Shown one piece after another: positions 7,420 through 15,705 of a DNA stretch of 17,167 nt. The notes below the pieces were generated by a model. It did not search any database. It was not told the origin of the DNA and worked only from the letters and a program-made list of their open reading frames with translations. The stretch is from JADFNO01 sp965369945 (GTDB taxonomy: Bacteria; Planctomycetota; Phycisphaerae; Phycisphaerales; SM1A02). The first letter of the stretch is position 1; every line of letters begins with the position of its first letter. Both the position numbers and the translations under genes were made by a program. The stretch spans positions 1-17,167 of the forward strand of contig CBDUST010000064.1 of assembly GCA_965369945.1 (NCBI GenBank), read 5' to 3'.

Positions 7420-10400
7420 GAAGGCTGATTTCACAATTCGTCGATCTCCCGCGGCCGGTGCAAATAGCGCTCATGGCGATGACGTTAGGTCCGATCATGC
7501 TGGTTGCTTTCATCGTTAGGTCCATGCGTGGCTCGAAGGGGTTCAACTGGCAGCTGTTGGGGATCGTTGCCATCGGAATCTGCGTCGTGGTGGTGATGCT
7601 CCTGGCCTACCGGGCGCTTCGCAAACACCTCAAGAAGCGCAAGGCCAAGCCCTTCGAGAGCGAGATCAAGGCCAGCAGCAGCGCCGTTCCCCAAGGCGTC
7701 AGCGACGTTGCTGATCGAGCTCATCTGGACAGCATGCGCAAGAGGTTCGAAGACGGGATCGTGAAGTTCCGCGACCGCGGCAAAGATCTTTACACTGTTC
7801 CTTGGTACGTCTTCATTGGGGAATCCGGATCCGGCAAGACGGAGGCAATCCGCCATTGCGGCATCAAGTTTCCGCCGGGCCTGCAGGATGAATTGCAAGG
7901 TACGGGCGGCACCATCAACATGGACTGGTGGTTCACGGACCACGGTGTCATCCTCGACACAGCCGGGCGGATGGTGTTTGGTGACGTGGAGAGCGTTGAC
8001 ACCAAGGAATGGCATGAGTTCCTTGGGTTGTTGCAGAAGCATCGAAAACACTGCCCGATCAATGGGCTTTTGTTAGCCATTCCGATCGACAGCCTGATCC
8101 AGGACGACGCGACCGAGATCGAGCAAAAGGCCGGAAAGATCGCCCGTGAGATGGACCAGCTTCAGCGAATGCTGGGCGTAAGGTTTCCCGTCTATGTTCT
8201 GGTCACCAAGGCTGACAAGCTCACCGGATTCCGTCAGTTCTTCAGCGAGTTTCGTGACCCCCAGGCGCAGGCTCAGATGCTTGGCTGGTCCAACCCGATG
8301 GACCTGGATGATCCCTTTGATCCCTCTTCCATCAAGAACTCCGTCGATCAGATAACAGAACGCCTGGACCGAAAGAGACTCGCGTTGCTCCAGGATCCGG
8401 TGAACACCGAAGACCAGTCGGCGAGGCGGACCGATCAAATCGATGAGCTCTATGCCTTTCCGGAAGCGGTTCAACGAGTCGCCTCGCGACTTCAACGCTA
8501 TCTCGAGTTGATCTTTACCACCGGCATATGGTCCTCCAAGCCGTTGTTCCTGCGCGGCATCTACTTCACGTCGTCGATGCAGCACGGCCAGGCCCTCGAT
8601 CTGGAGTTGGCGGACGCGCTGAATGTTCCTATCGAATCTCTTCAGGAGGCTGCCTGGACGGAGGACAAGGCGTACTTCCTCCGAGATGTGTTCCAAGAGA
8701 AGATATTCAAGGAATGGGGATTGGTAACGGGGCATACCAATATCCGCAGGGTGCAACGCCGACGCAGGATCGCCTTGCTGGGGAGCGGCTTCGCCGCCGC
8801 CATAATCATCGCCTGCCTGACCATTTTGTATGGCGTTAGTTACCGCTCGTCCATCCGTGATCACGTCACGTTCTGGGAAAACGCAGCTTGGACTTTTGAG
8901 GGTGGAAAGAACCTTCCGATCGTGACTGCTGGCGAGGATGGCTTTTTCTACATTGGCCGCTTGAACATCGCAAGAAACGCGGACTACTGGAAAAAGCCGC
9001 CTGAGGGCGTCTCGGACGACGATTGGGATCGTGAGGACCGATCGAATCTTTTGACTATTCTCGACTTGGCGGATGAGCGCCAGCGGGAGGAGATCTACAC
9101 ACCGTGGACATTCCGGCCGGTGGCATTGATTCAGGGGGAAATCGGTTTCGACCAACGGCAAGATGCCTTCCAACATCTGCTTGAGGAGGCCATCGTTCGT
9201 CCACTTCTAGTGCATTCTCAAAATAAGTTCGCCAAGATCGACAATTGGTCGGACGACGAGACAAACGCGCTGGCGCACCTCATTGAAATCCAGGAGCAAG
9301 GCACGATCAGCAAGCGCTTCGTCGCTGACCAGTTCCAATTCCTGATGGGCGAGATCACCGATGCTTCAAACGACGCGCCAAAGCTGCAAGCAATGCTTGA
9401 TCGCCTGTACGGGGGATCGGAGGACGATCAGGATGCGTTGCCGCGCGACCATCCCCTGCGCGCCGGCCACACATCGGCGATCAACACCGCGATCGCGGAG
9501 CTGAAGGATTACTGGGAGCAACAGCAGACGGGGGCAGTAGGTCGGCTCGGGAAGTATCATCAACTCCTGGGCGCCGTGGAGGCTTTCGAAGGTGCGGAGA
9601 AACACCTGCTTCGTCTTGTGCCGACGAAGGGCACCGATGTTGCGAAGAAACAATGGAATGACAGGTATGCCGCGCTTTCATCTACAACCGCCGGGAGACA
9701 GCGCAAGTCTCTGATAGACTTGAAGGTAGATCTGGACCATGCGATTGTGGCGTGCGAGTTTAACGCCGGCGCTGATGCAACTGAGCAGAATGTAATCACG
9801 CTTGAGCAGGCGCTGCGGGACGCTGAGCGGGCACTCCTTGGGGACGCCAAGCGAACGTTCGATATGCTGCTTGCAGCCGCGACGGGGCAGAACGACGCCA
9901 ACATTGATGACGATGCAACGGACAGAGAGGGGATCGCCGGCGACCTCGTGAGATTCTGGCAGGAGTTCAAGATCGGCAGGGATACCCCGTTGCGATCCGG
10001 CGATCACAAGGTGAAGCACGCGGACGAGTTGTACCTTGGCCCGATTCGCGACCCAACGTGGAGAGAGGGCGAGTACAAGCGGCTTTATCAACTCCGATTC
10101 GCCATGTACGAGACGGTGCATGTCCTGTTCGGGAACCAGCAGAATGAGTCGGTGACCTTCGGCGACACGGCGGACAGATTCGAGAACGTCAAGGATGCGA
10201 TCGAGAAGGCGACCCGGAAAATCGGCGAGTTTACAAGTCAGATGCCGGGAGATTCTGCTGACCCAGAACTCAAGAAGTTGTTCGGAGACGCGACGGGCCT
10301 ATGCAACGCGGTCGCAGACGCTACGACGAGGCAGCATCTGTACGGCATTGTTGTCGGAGATTTCCAGGACGACGTGATTGGCGAGATTCGATCTGGGATC

Positions 10401-11882
10401 GAGCTCGCGAGCAAGATCAAGAATCTCGCCGGCAACGAAGATGGTGCGGAGGATCAACTAGCGAAGTATGAGCTACCGGCGGTCCCGCTGACCGCTCTGA
10501 AGCTTGACAGGAGATACTACCCACCGCTCGCAATGGCGTTGTTCGCGGACTGGGCCGCGATGTCGCAGGCCGATTCAGACTTCGAGAGTGATGCCCTCAA
10601 GACGTACGCCGAGGACTATTACGAGTACTGGTCGGAAGGGATTTTCCGCGACCTGCTGACACTGAAGAGCAGAAGGTGGGCTGATCTCGTGGCTGATCTC
10701 CAGATCTATGACGAGGTGGAGATTACGCAGCGGCTGATCGACCTTGGCACTGAGATCACGAAGAGACTGACCGAGTTTGAGGCAACTATGAGAACGGTCC
10801 GAGTGCAGCCGACATTCCCCAAGAGTATTGCGGAAGTGATAGAGCAGATCCAAGATGCGGGCACTAAAGCTAACGACCGTCGTGACAAATACACGAAGAT
10901 CCTGAGCAATTGGCAGGCGCTGAAGAGCGACCCATCGCGCGCCAGAAAAAGTGTTTTGCCCACACTGGAAACTCAACGATTCGTCGGTGACTACTCGCTT
11001 TCGCACAGGCCACAAGGCACGAATGCAGTGCAGTTTGTCCACCGCTTCTGGCTGCAGTTCAGTATCGATGCGCTTGAGTTGCTTGTAGAGGCCGTGCGGG
11101 AAGGAACGAGGAAGGTCTTAGTCGAGCTGTTAGAGCTTCGGCGGTTCCCGATCGCGGGCGACGGAGCCAGGCAACTTCCCCACGACGATGTGATTCGGGC
11201 ACAACAGCTGGTCGGGGACATACTTGCGGAGGCGTCGCCCAGCGACGCTCCGACGAGTTCTGATTCATCGCCGGGATCGCTCGCCGCCAGGATATCGCTA
11301 GCGCTCAAGAATCTTAGCTCACCGCTGGTGGGCAAGGACAGAAAGAGATTCGAGAAATGGTACAACCTGCTTGCGGCGCTGCCCGGCAAGGACAAGACAT
11401 ATGAAGCAGAGATATTTGTGAGCCCTGGCAAGGGTAGAGCCAGTGACATATGGCAATACATGGATTGCGTCACTGATCGGAGGGCGGGTCGGTCAGGTCG
11501 AATGAACATCGCAGGCAGTGCCAACGGTGACAAGAGCCTGCGCCAAGTGCAGTACCCCGATTCCGAGAATCTCTATCTTCGTTTCTACAAGGACGTGGAC
11601 GCGCAGCCTGATCCAGACGTGGTGATGGTTGACAGCGATGGGATCGAGCGGGAACTCAGCTTTAAAGGTCCGTGGGCCATTCTCCACCTTCTACATGCCT
11701 TGAACGGCAAGCTTGAATCTACGAATAACGAGGCGATCTGGCGGGCCGAGTTGAAGGTAAAACGGAAAGGTCCCAACCAGCAATATTCGGTTTGGCTGTC
11801 AGTTCAATTCAAAGACGTAGATCCTCCACCGCTCCAAGACTGGCCCAATGAAATACCCGTTCCCGCGGAGAATGCGCGCTGA
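7416..11882 (+). CDS. tssM: Type VI secretion membrane protein TssM (IcmF family), unusually long
   Basis: This 1488-aa protein has the TssM topology: membrane helices at about 15-34 and 46-65, a cytoplasmic NTPase-like domain, a third helix at about 452-473, then a periplasmic part of about 1000 residues. The NTPase motifs are intact: Walker A GESGSGKT at 135-142, Walker B-type ILDTAGR at 179-185 and TKAD at 264-267. The C-terminal FKGPWAILHLLHA (about residue 1417) matches the C-terminal TssM/IcmF pattern. TssM spans the envelope and connects TssL to the outer-membrane lipoprotein TssJ. Typical family members have about 1100-1200 residues, so this one has some 300 extra, all in the periplasmic half. 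The start is GTG within the tssL stop (GTGA), with TGAGGAA upstream as ribosome-binding site. The gap to tagF is 8 bases. Confidence 0.95.
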   Translation: MRRLISQFVDLPRPVQIALMAMTLGPIMLVAFIVRSMRGSKGFNWQLLGIVAIGICVVVVMLLAYRALRKHLKKRKAKPFESEIKASSSAVPQGVSDVADRAHLDSMRKRFEDGIVKFRDRGKDLYTVPWYVFIGESGSGKTEAIRHCGIKFPPGLQDELQGTGGTINMDWWFTDHGVILDTAGRMVFGDVESVDTKEWHEFLGLLQKHRKHCPINGLLLAIPIDSLIQDDATEIEQKAGKIAREMDQLQRMLGVRFPVYVLVTKADKLTGFRQFFSEFRDPQAQAQMLGWSNPMDLDDPFDPSSIKNSVDQITERLDRKRLALLQDPVNTEDQSARRTDQIDELYAFPEAVQRVASRLQRYLELIFTTGIWSSKPLFLRGIYFTSSMQHGQALDLELADALNVPIESLQEAAWTEDKAYFLRDVFQEKIFKEWGLVTGHTNIRRVQRRRRIALLGSGFAAAIIIACLTILYGVSYRSSIRDHVTFWENAAWTFEGGKNLPIVTAGEDGFFYIGRLNIARNADYWKKPPEGVSDDDWDREDRSNLLTILDLADERQREEIYTPWTFRPVALIQGEIGFDQRQDAFQHLLEEAIVRPLLVHSQNKFAKIDNWSDDETNALAHLIEIQEQGTISKRFVADQFQFLMGEITDASNDAPKLQAMLDRLYGGSEDDQDALPRDHPLRAGHTSAINTAIAELKDYWEQQQTGAVGRLGKYHQLLGAVEAFEGAEKHLLRLVPTKGTDVAKKQWNDRYAALSSTTAGRQRKSLIDLKVDLDHAIVACEFNAGADATEQNVITLEQALRDAERALLGDAKRTFDMLLAAATGQNDANIDDDATDREGIAGDLVRFWQEFKIGRDTPLRSGDHKVKHADELYLGPIRDPTWREGEYKRLYQLRFAMYETVHVLFGNQQNESVTFGDTADRFENVKDAIEKATRKIGEFTSQMPGDSADPELKKLFGDATGLCNAVADATTRQHLYGIVVGDFQDDVIGEIRSGIELASKIKNLAGNEDGAEDQLAKYELPAVPLTALKLDRRYYPPLAMALFADWAAMSQADSDFESDALKTYAEDYYEYWSEGIFRDLLTLKSRRWADLVADLQIYDEVEITQRLIDLGTEITKRLTEFEATMRTVRVQPTFPKSIAEVIEQIQDAGTKANDRRDKYTKILSNWQALKSDPSRARKSVLPTLETQRFVGDYSLSHRPQGTNAVQFVHRFWLQFSIDALELLVEAVREGTRKVLVELLELRRFPIAGDGARQLPHDDVIRAQQLVGDILAEASPSDAPTSSDSSPGSLAARISLALKNLSSPLVGKDRKRFEKWYNLLAALPGKDKTYEAEIFVSPGKGRASDIWQYMDCVTDRRAGRSGRMNIAGSANGDKSLRQVQYPDSENLYLRFYKDVDAQPDPDVVMVDSDGIERELSFKGPWAILHLLHALNGKLESTNNEAIWRAELKVKRKGPNQQYSVWLSVQFKDVDPPPLQDWPNEIPVPAENAR

Positions 11883-11890
11883 CCTCGGCC

Positions 11891-12925
11891 GTGAGCCGAA
11901 GGAGTACTGCCATACCGCTATTTGAGAAGATGATCCGCAAGTTGACAGGGCGCCAACCCGACGCCGTGCCCCAACTGCACCTCGGCGCGTTCGGCAAGCA
12001 TCCGGCTTGGGATGATCATATCCCCGATCTAGGACTGGAAACCGAGCGCCTCACCCAGGCAAAGCAGGCGCTGTACGTTGAAGGCATCGGTGGGAACATC
12101 GATTCCGGTACATGGGATGAACTTGACCCCGAGCGCACGCTGCCGGACTTTCACCACATCTTCGGTTGGTATGATCAAGGAAGCTGGGTGTTCGGTCGGA
12201 TCTGGTCCTCGGTGGATGGGAAGGGGCGATCGCGCTATCCGATGGTGGTCTGTCTTGAAGCGCCACATGTCTCTCTCTTGAAAGCTGTTCCGCTGGTCTT
12301 TAAGCGATTGGAGCAGTTGGAGGATCAGTGCAGGTCTGCGGAAACAGGGGATGAGGTGGGCGCAATTCTCTCGCGCCATTCGGCGGAGATGCGAAGCGAG
12401 ATGACGAGCCTGATCGGATCGGACGATCGTCCATCTGGAATGTCGTCACTGGCGACCCTCGGTCGGTGCGCCGAGATGGGTGCTGACCAAACGGGATTGA
12501 TCCGATTGCTGTATCACATCGATCGGGATTTGCCGGACTGCTGCCGGCAACAGGGGGGGAATGATCGCAAAACGACATGGCGATCACGGGATGCCACGCT
12601 CCCTTCCAGTGCGATGCGCGTTCCGCGATGCGGCAATTCAGCGCCGGGGGCGTTCGTCGGCTGGGCCACGTTCCTCCGCCAAATGATGGCCGATGGAGTG
12701 CCAATGTGGGTCATTTGCCCGATCGACGCAGACTGGGTCGATCTCCTCTTGGGACCGGTGACGGCGAGTCACTTTGTCTGTCTCCGCGCGACACCCGCGG
12801 AACTTCCTCTCACCACTGAAGTCCCCTACTCGGTCGAAGAGGAGTTCGCCGAACGGACACGTCAGCTTGTTGACGAGGCGTCTCTCGAGACAATCCACAA
12901 ACCGGGCTCGTCGAACCTCGGATAA
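11891..12925 (+). CDS. tagF: Type VI secretion-associated protein TagF
   Basis: The N-terminal motif LHLGAFGKHPAWDDHIPDLG (29-48) is a variant of the TagF fold signature (GfyGKlPaxGDF), and SVDGKGRSRYPMVV (107-120) matches the SvDrvGRxyPl segment of the family. At 344 aa it is longer than minimal TagF proteins; the C-terminal third (ADWVDLLLGP and LRATPAEL) belongs to the same frame. TagF is a post-translational repressor of T6SS assembly that acts with the Fha/PpkA/PppA machinery. Its presence beside a kinase-FGE fusion suggests post-translational control. The start is uncertain: GTG at 11891 has no good ribosome-binding site, and an in-frame ATG at 11930 would still keep the TagF motif. It is the last gene of the operon. 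Confidence 0.78.
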   Translation: MSRRSTAIPLFEKMIRKLTGRQPDAVPQLHLGAFGKHPAWDDHIPDLGLETERLTQAKQALYVEGIGGNIDSGTWDELDPERTLPDFHHIFGWYDQGSWVFGRIWSSVDGKGRSRYPMVVCLEAPHVSLLKAVPLVFKRLEQLEDQCRSAETGDEVGAILSRHSAEMRSEMTSLIGSDDRPSGMSSLATLGRCAEMGADQTGLIRLLYHIDRDLPDCCRQQGGNDRKTTWRSRDATLPSSAMRVPRCGNSAPGAFVGWATFLRQMMADGVPMWVICPIDADWVDLLLGPVTASHFVCLRATPAELPLTTEVPYSVEEEFAERTRQLVDEASLETIHKPGSSNLG

Positions 12926-13003
12926 GGGGACTTGTGGCCATCGCGCCTGGCTTCAAGGAGCAAAGTGGGCCAGTTCGCTACCATCGGTTCCATCATCCCC
13001 AGC

Positions 13004-13033
13004 TTGACGCAGCGTTCCGGGACAAGGTAGGAT
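13004..13033 (+). promoter_or_regulatory. Candidate sigma-70 type promoter for the TPS gene pair
   Basis: TTGACG at 13004-13009 (5 of 6 to TTGACA) is followed after 18 bases by TAGGAT at 13028-13033 (4 of 6 to TATAAT). It lies about 160 bases before the translocator start, which would leave a long leader. The position between two functionally different gene groups fits an independent promoter. Confidence 0.42.
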
Positions 13034-13185
13034 GATTGCTGTGGGCGACGGGAGTCTTTGAGGATGGCGATTGTGCGGGCGGAACCTCCAGATAACCACG
13101 AGGTCGTGCTGAATCGCCCGGCCGACGAATGTTTGCCTCTCGCCGCTGGAGCCGGCACCTCGCGGTCGGCCCCGTATCAAAGAAG

Positions 13186-13190
13186 AGGAG
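13186..13190 (+). promoter_or_regulatory. Ribosome-binding site for the upstream translocator start
   Basis: AGGAG lies 6 bases before the ATG at 13197. An identical AGGAG with the same 6-base spacing occurs at 13324-13328 before an in-frame GTG at 13335, so the two starts cannot be separated on ribosome-binding strength alone. Confidence 0.5.
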
Positions 13191-13196
13191 CCGGAC

Positions 13197-15644
13197 ATGT
13201 TCGCCTACGTCCCGAGGAAGGATTCCGCGGTCGACAGAGTGTGCTTGACCACCGCATCAGCACCGATCGACCAGCGGCGCGACATTCAGGTGACCTTCCC
13301 CCGGATTCGCCGAAGACCCAAACAGGAGACAAGCGTGACCCAGCCACTTAGGCAAGTAGCGAGAATCCTAGTAGTCCTTCTCTTGTGGAGCCCAGTTCCG
13401 ATGTGCTGGTTCGGCTTGGCCAGCGCGTTCTCGCAGAATCACGACATGGCCGAGAGTGTTGTGCAACCGCTTGCGGCAGATGGTCCGAGCTATGTTGTCG
13501 CCACGTTCGAGGCTCAGTATGTTCGTGGGCTTACGTTTCTGCCGGCGATCTCAGAAGTGGGCAATGCGCTCCCCGCTTTGGAGATCGAGTTGAGTCCGAC
13601 CGTGGACGGCTATGTCGCGCCCCGTCCCGGATCACCATCGGAGCAATTGACAATACAGCAACTCACGGCATCGGGTCCGATCAAGCTCTATGCGAGCGCG
13701 ATCGATGTGATCCGCCAAGCAATCGCTGACTGGTTCACAGAGCGACCGAGATCGCTGAACGTGCTGGTGGCTCCGAGTCCCAGCGACATCGATCCTTCGA
13801 CGGGACAGGATCTGCGACGTCGCGAGCGGACCAAGCTGCGACTCTTGATCTCCTACGAAGGTCCATCATTCCAGATAAGCCGGTTCGATCTGTCTCATTC
13901 CGCTGGAGATCACCCGGACTTACTGCCTCTGGATGAAATGCTGGCATCCGCCGAGGCAAGCTTGACGCAGACCGACGCGGGATACGTCGCGTGGCGTCCC
14001 GACATTGAGCCGACGACGTTTCGACCGGCGGATATGAGCGGCGACCGGGCGCAGACATTCACAGCTGGTGCCATCCAATTGGTCCTGGAAGGAATGTTGA
14101 AGTATTTGACCGATCGCGAGTTCATGGCTGTTCAGGTTGTGCCCGCAGAAGGTCAACTGGACATCAACAGGGGACTTGACCTCCGGGAAGATGGGCGCAC
14201 CGAGCTTGATCTGCTCATCATCACCGGTCTTGTCACGCAGATTCGCACGCTCGCCGCCGGCGATCGGATTCCGCTGGAAGATCGAGAGGACAACATCCGG
14301 CACGCGTTCATCCGGGCGTCCTCGCCATTCCAGGCGCACGAAGAAGGCGACGAGCCGCGACGTGACATTCTCAAGAAGGATCAACTCGACGACTTCCTTT
14401 TCCGCCTATCGCGGCACCCTGGTCGCCGCGTCGACGCTTCGTTGGCTCCTGCGACAGAGACGTACGGTATTTCGCTCGACTATCTCGTCAGCGAGAACAA
14501 GGAAATCCTCTTCTACTCGCAGATCTCCAACACGGGAACCGAACAAACCGATCCATGGCGGTATCGCTTTGGACTCTTTCACAACCAACTTACGGGGAAC
14601 GACGACCTGTTTAATCTCGAGTATATCACCGCAGGTTTCCAAGAGTCGCATGCGGTCAGCACCTCGTATGACGCTAAGGTGCTTGATTCGGAGTACTGGC
14701 GATGGCGAGCCTATGGGTTGTGGAGCCAGTTCACTGCGTCCGAAGTCGGCTTCGCCGATGAGCGATTCACTGGTGACTCGTGGCAGGTCGGCGCCGAGAT
14801 GGCCTGGAACTTCTACCAGGACCGGCAACTCTTCCTGGACCTCGTCGGCGGAGCTCGCTACGAGAACATCGAGGTCGACAACCAAATCGTGGGCATTCGC
14901 GGTGAAGAGGATTTCTTTCTTCCGTATGCCGGCCTTCGGCTCCAACGGTACACGGAGGAATCACGAACAGATGTCTCGGCTACGGTCGAGTGGAATGTCG
15001 CGAGTGTCACCGACGTTGACCGGCGTCAGATGAACCGGCTCGGACGTCTCTTCCCTGACGACGATTGGACGGTATTGCGTTGGGATGCTGCGCAATCGTT
15101 TTATCTCGAGCCGCTATTCAGTGGTTCCGGGGCTGACTCGCCTCAACCGCCTTCGCTCGCACACGAGGTCGCCTTGCGGTTTCGCGGCCAGTATGCATTC
15201 GACAACCGTCTGATCCCACAAGAGGAGCAGGTTGCTGGCGGCCTGTACTCCGTTCGCGGGTATCCGGAGTCAGTGGTGGTCGGTGATACCGTGCTGATTG
15301 GTTCCTTCGAATACCGATTCCACGTCTCGCACGCCTTCGGCTTTGAGCCCAACCCGTCCGAGTTCCTCGGGAGACCATTCCGATGGCGACCTCAACATGC
15401 CTACGGGCCTGCCGACTGGGATCTCATCCTGCGCGGTTTCTTTGATATCGGACGTACCATCAGTTCCGAAGCGTTTTCATTTGAGAAAAGTCAAACTTTG
15501 ATGGGCACTGGATTTGGTATTGAGTTACAATATCGCTCGAACCTGAGTCTCCGCGTGGACTGGGGGTTTGCACTGGAGGACGTGCCCGGCCAAGTGGAAT
15601 CAGGTTCAAGCGAGATCCATTTCGCGGCCACGATCGTGTACTAG
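13197..15644 (+). CDS. TpsB/FhaC-like outer-membrane two-partner secretion translocator
   Basis: The 815-aa protein carries a signal peptide (hydrophobic core about 55-74, probable cleavage after LASA near 77), a periplasmic part with three POTRA-like units (about 97-222, 224-344 and 345-434), and a C-terminal beta-barrel. The barrel shows the VRGY motif at 686-689, typical of the TpsB substrate-channel loop (VRGF/Y), the SNTGTEQTDPWRYRFGLF entry segment, and an aromatic C-terminus (TIVY). TpsB proteins insert in the outer membrane and export a TpsA partner, encoded 61 bases downstream. The start is ambiguous: the ATG at 13197 gives a 46-residue extension before the signal peptide, whereas the GTG at 13335 (AGGAG 6 bases upstream) puts a standard signal peptide at the N-terminus. 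The longer frame is given because its third codon positions look GC-rich and coding-like; biologically the GTG is equally plausible. Confidence 0.85.
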   Translation: MFAYVPRKDSAVDRVCLTTASAPIDQRRDIQVTFPRIRRRPKQETSVTQPLRQVARILVVLLLWSPVPMCWFGLASAFSQNHDMAESVVQPLAADGPSYVVATFEAQYVRGLTFLPAISEVGNALPALEIELSPTVDGYVAPRPGSPSEQLTIQQLTASGPIKLYASAIDVIRQAIADWFTERPRSLNVLVAPSPSDIDPSTGQDLRRRERTKLRLLISYEGPSFQISRFDLSHSAGDHPDLLPLDEMLASAEASLTQTDAGYVAWRPDIEPTTFRPADMSGDRAQTFTAGAIQLVLEGMLKYLTDREFMAVQVVPAEGQLDINRGLDLREDGRTELDLLIITGLVTQIRTLAAGDRIPLEDREDNIRHAFIRASSPFQAHEEGDEPRRDILKKDQLDDFLFRLSRHPGRRVDASLAPATETYGISLDYLVSENKEILFYSQISNTGTEQTDPWRYRFGLFHNQLTGNDDLFNLEYITAGFQESHAVSTSYDAKVLDSEYWRWRAYGLWSQFTASEVGFADERFTGDSWQVGAEMAWNFYQDRQLFLDLVGGARYENIEVDNQIVGIRGEEDFFLPYAGLRLQRYTEESRTDVSATVEWNVASVTDVDRRQMNRLGRLFPDDDWTVLRWDAAQSFYLEPLFSGSGADSPQPPSLAHEVALRFRGQYAFDNRLIPQEEQVAGGLYSVRGYPESVVVGDTVLIGSFEYRFHVSHAFGFEPNPSEFLGRPFRWRPQHAYGPADWDLILRGFFDIGRTISSEAFSFEKSQTLMGTGFGIELQYRSNLSLRVDWGFALEDVPGQVESGSSEIHFAATIVY
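13324..13337 (+). promoter_or_regulatory. Alternative internal start (AGGAG plus GTG) of the translocator gene
   Basis: AGGAG at 13324-13328 precedes GTG at 13335 by 6 bases, in frame with the translocator. Starting here gives an N-terminus MTQPLRQVAR followed at once by a hydrophobic core, the normal shape of a secretory signal peptide. Confidence 0.5.
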
Positions 15645-15651
15645 AGAGTGA

Positions 15652-15686
15652 CCGCAAGGGTAGCTGCGGGGTGACACGCCTTGCGG
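15652..15686 (+). other. Hairpin between translocator and adhesin genes
   Basis: CCGCAAGG (15652-15659) and CCTTGCGG (15679-15686) form a perfect 8-bp stem around a 19-base loop, starting 8 bases after the translocator stop. It can be lengthened by one G-C pair across an A-C mismatch. No T-run follows, so it is not a standard intrinsic terminator; mRNA processing, stability or partial attenuation between the two genes is possible. Confidence 0.5.
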
Positions 15687-15705
15687 CCACAGTTGAGGAG
15701 TAGCT

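Larger units (their letters stand above)
12926..13196. other. Intergenic region between the T6SS operon and the TPS pair
   Basis: This 271-base stretch has no convincing gene. It contains the promoter candidate at 13004-13033 and ends with the ribosome-binding site of the translocator gene. I found no hairpin followed by a T-run after tagF, so readthrough from the T6SS operon is not excluded. Confidence 0.55.

Noticed and set aside
8073..9176. Minus-strand open frame of 367 codons within tssM
   Set aside because: Lies over the TssM NTPase domain and third membrane helix, which are clearly the coding sense; no independent support.
13058..13351. Possible 97-aa plus-strand gene upstream of the translocator
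   Set aside because: No spaced ribosome-binding site, Pro/Arg-rich product without motifs, and half of it overlaps the translocator frame.
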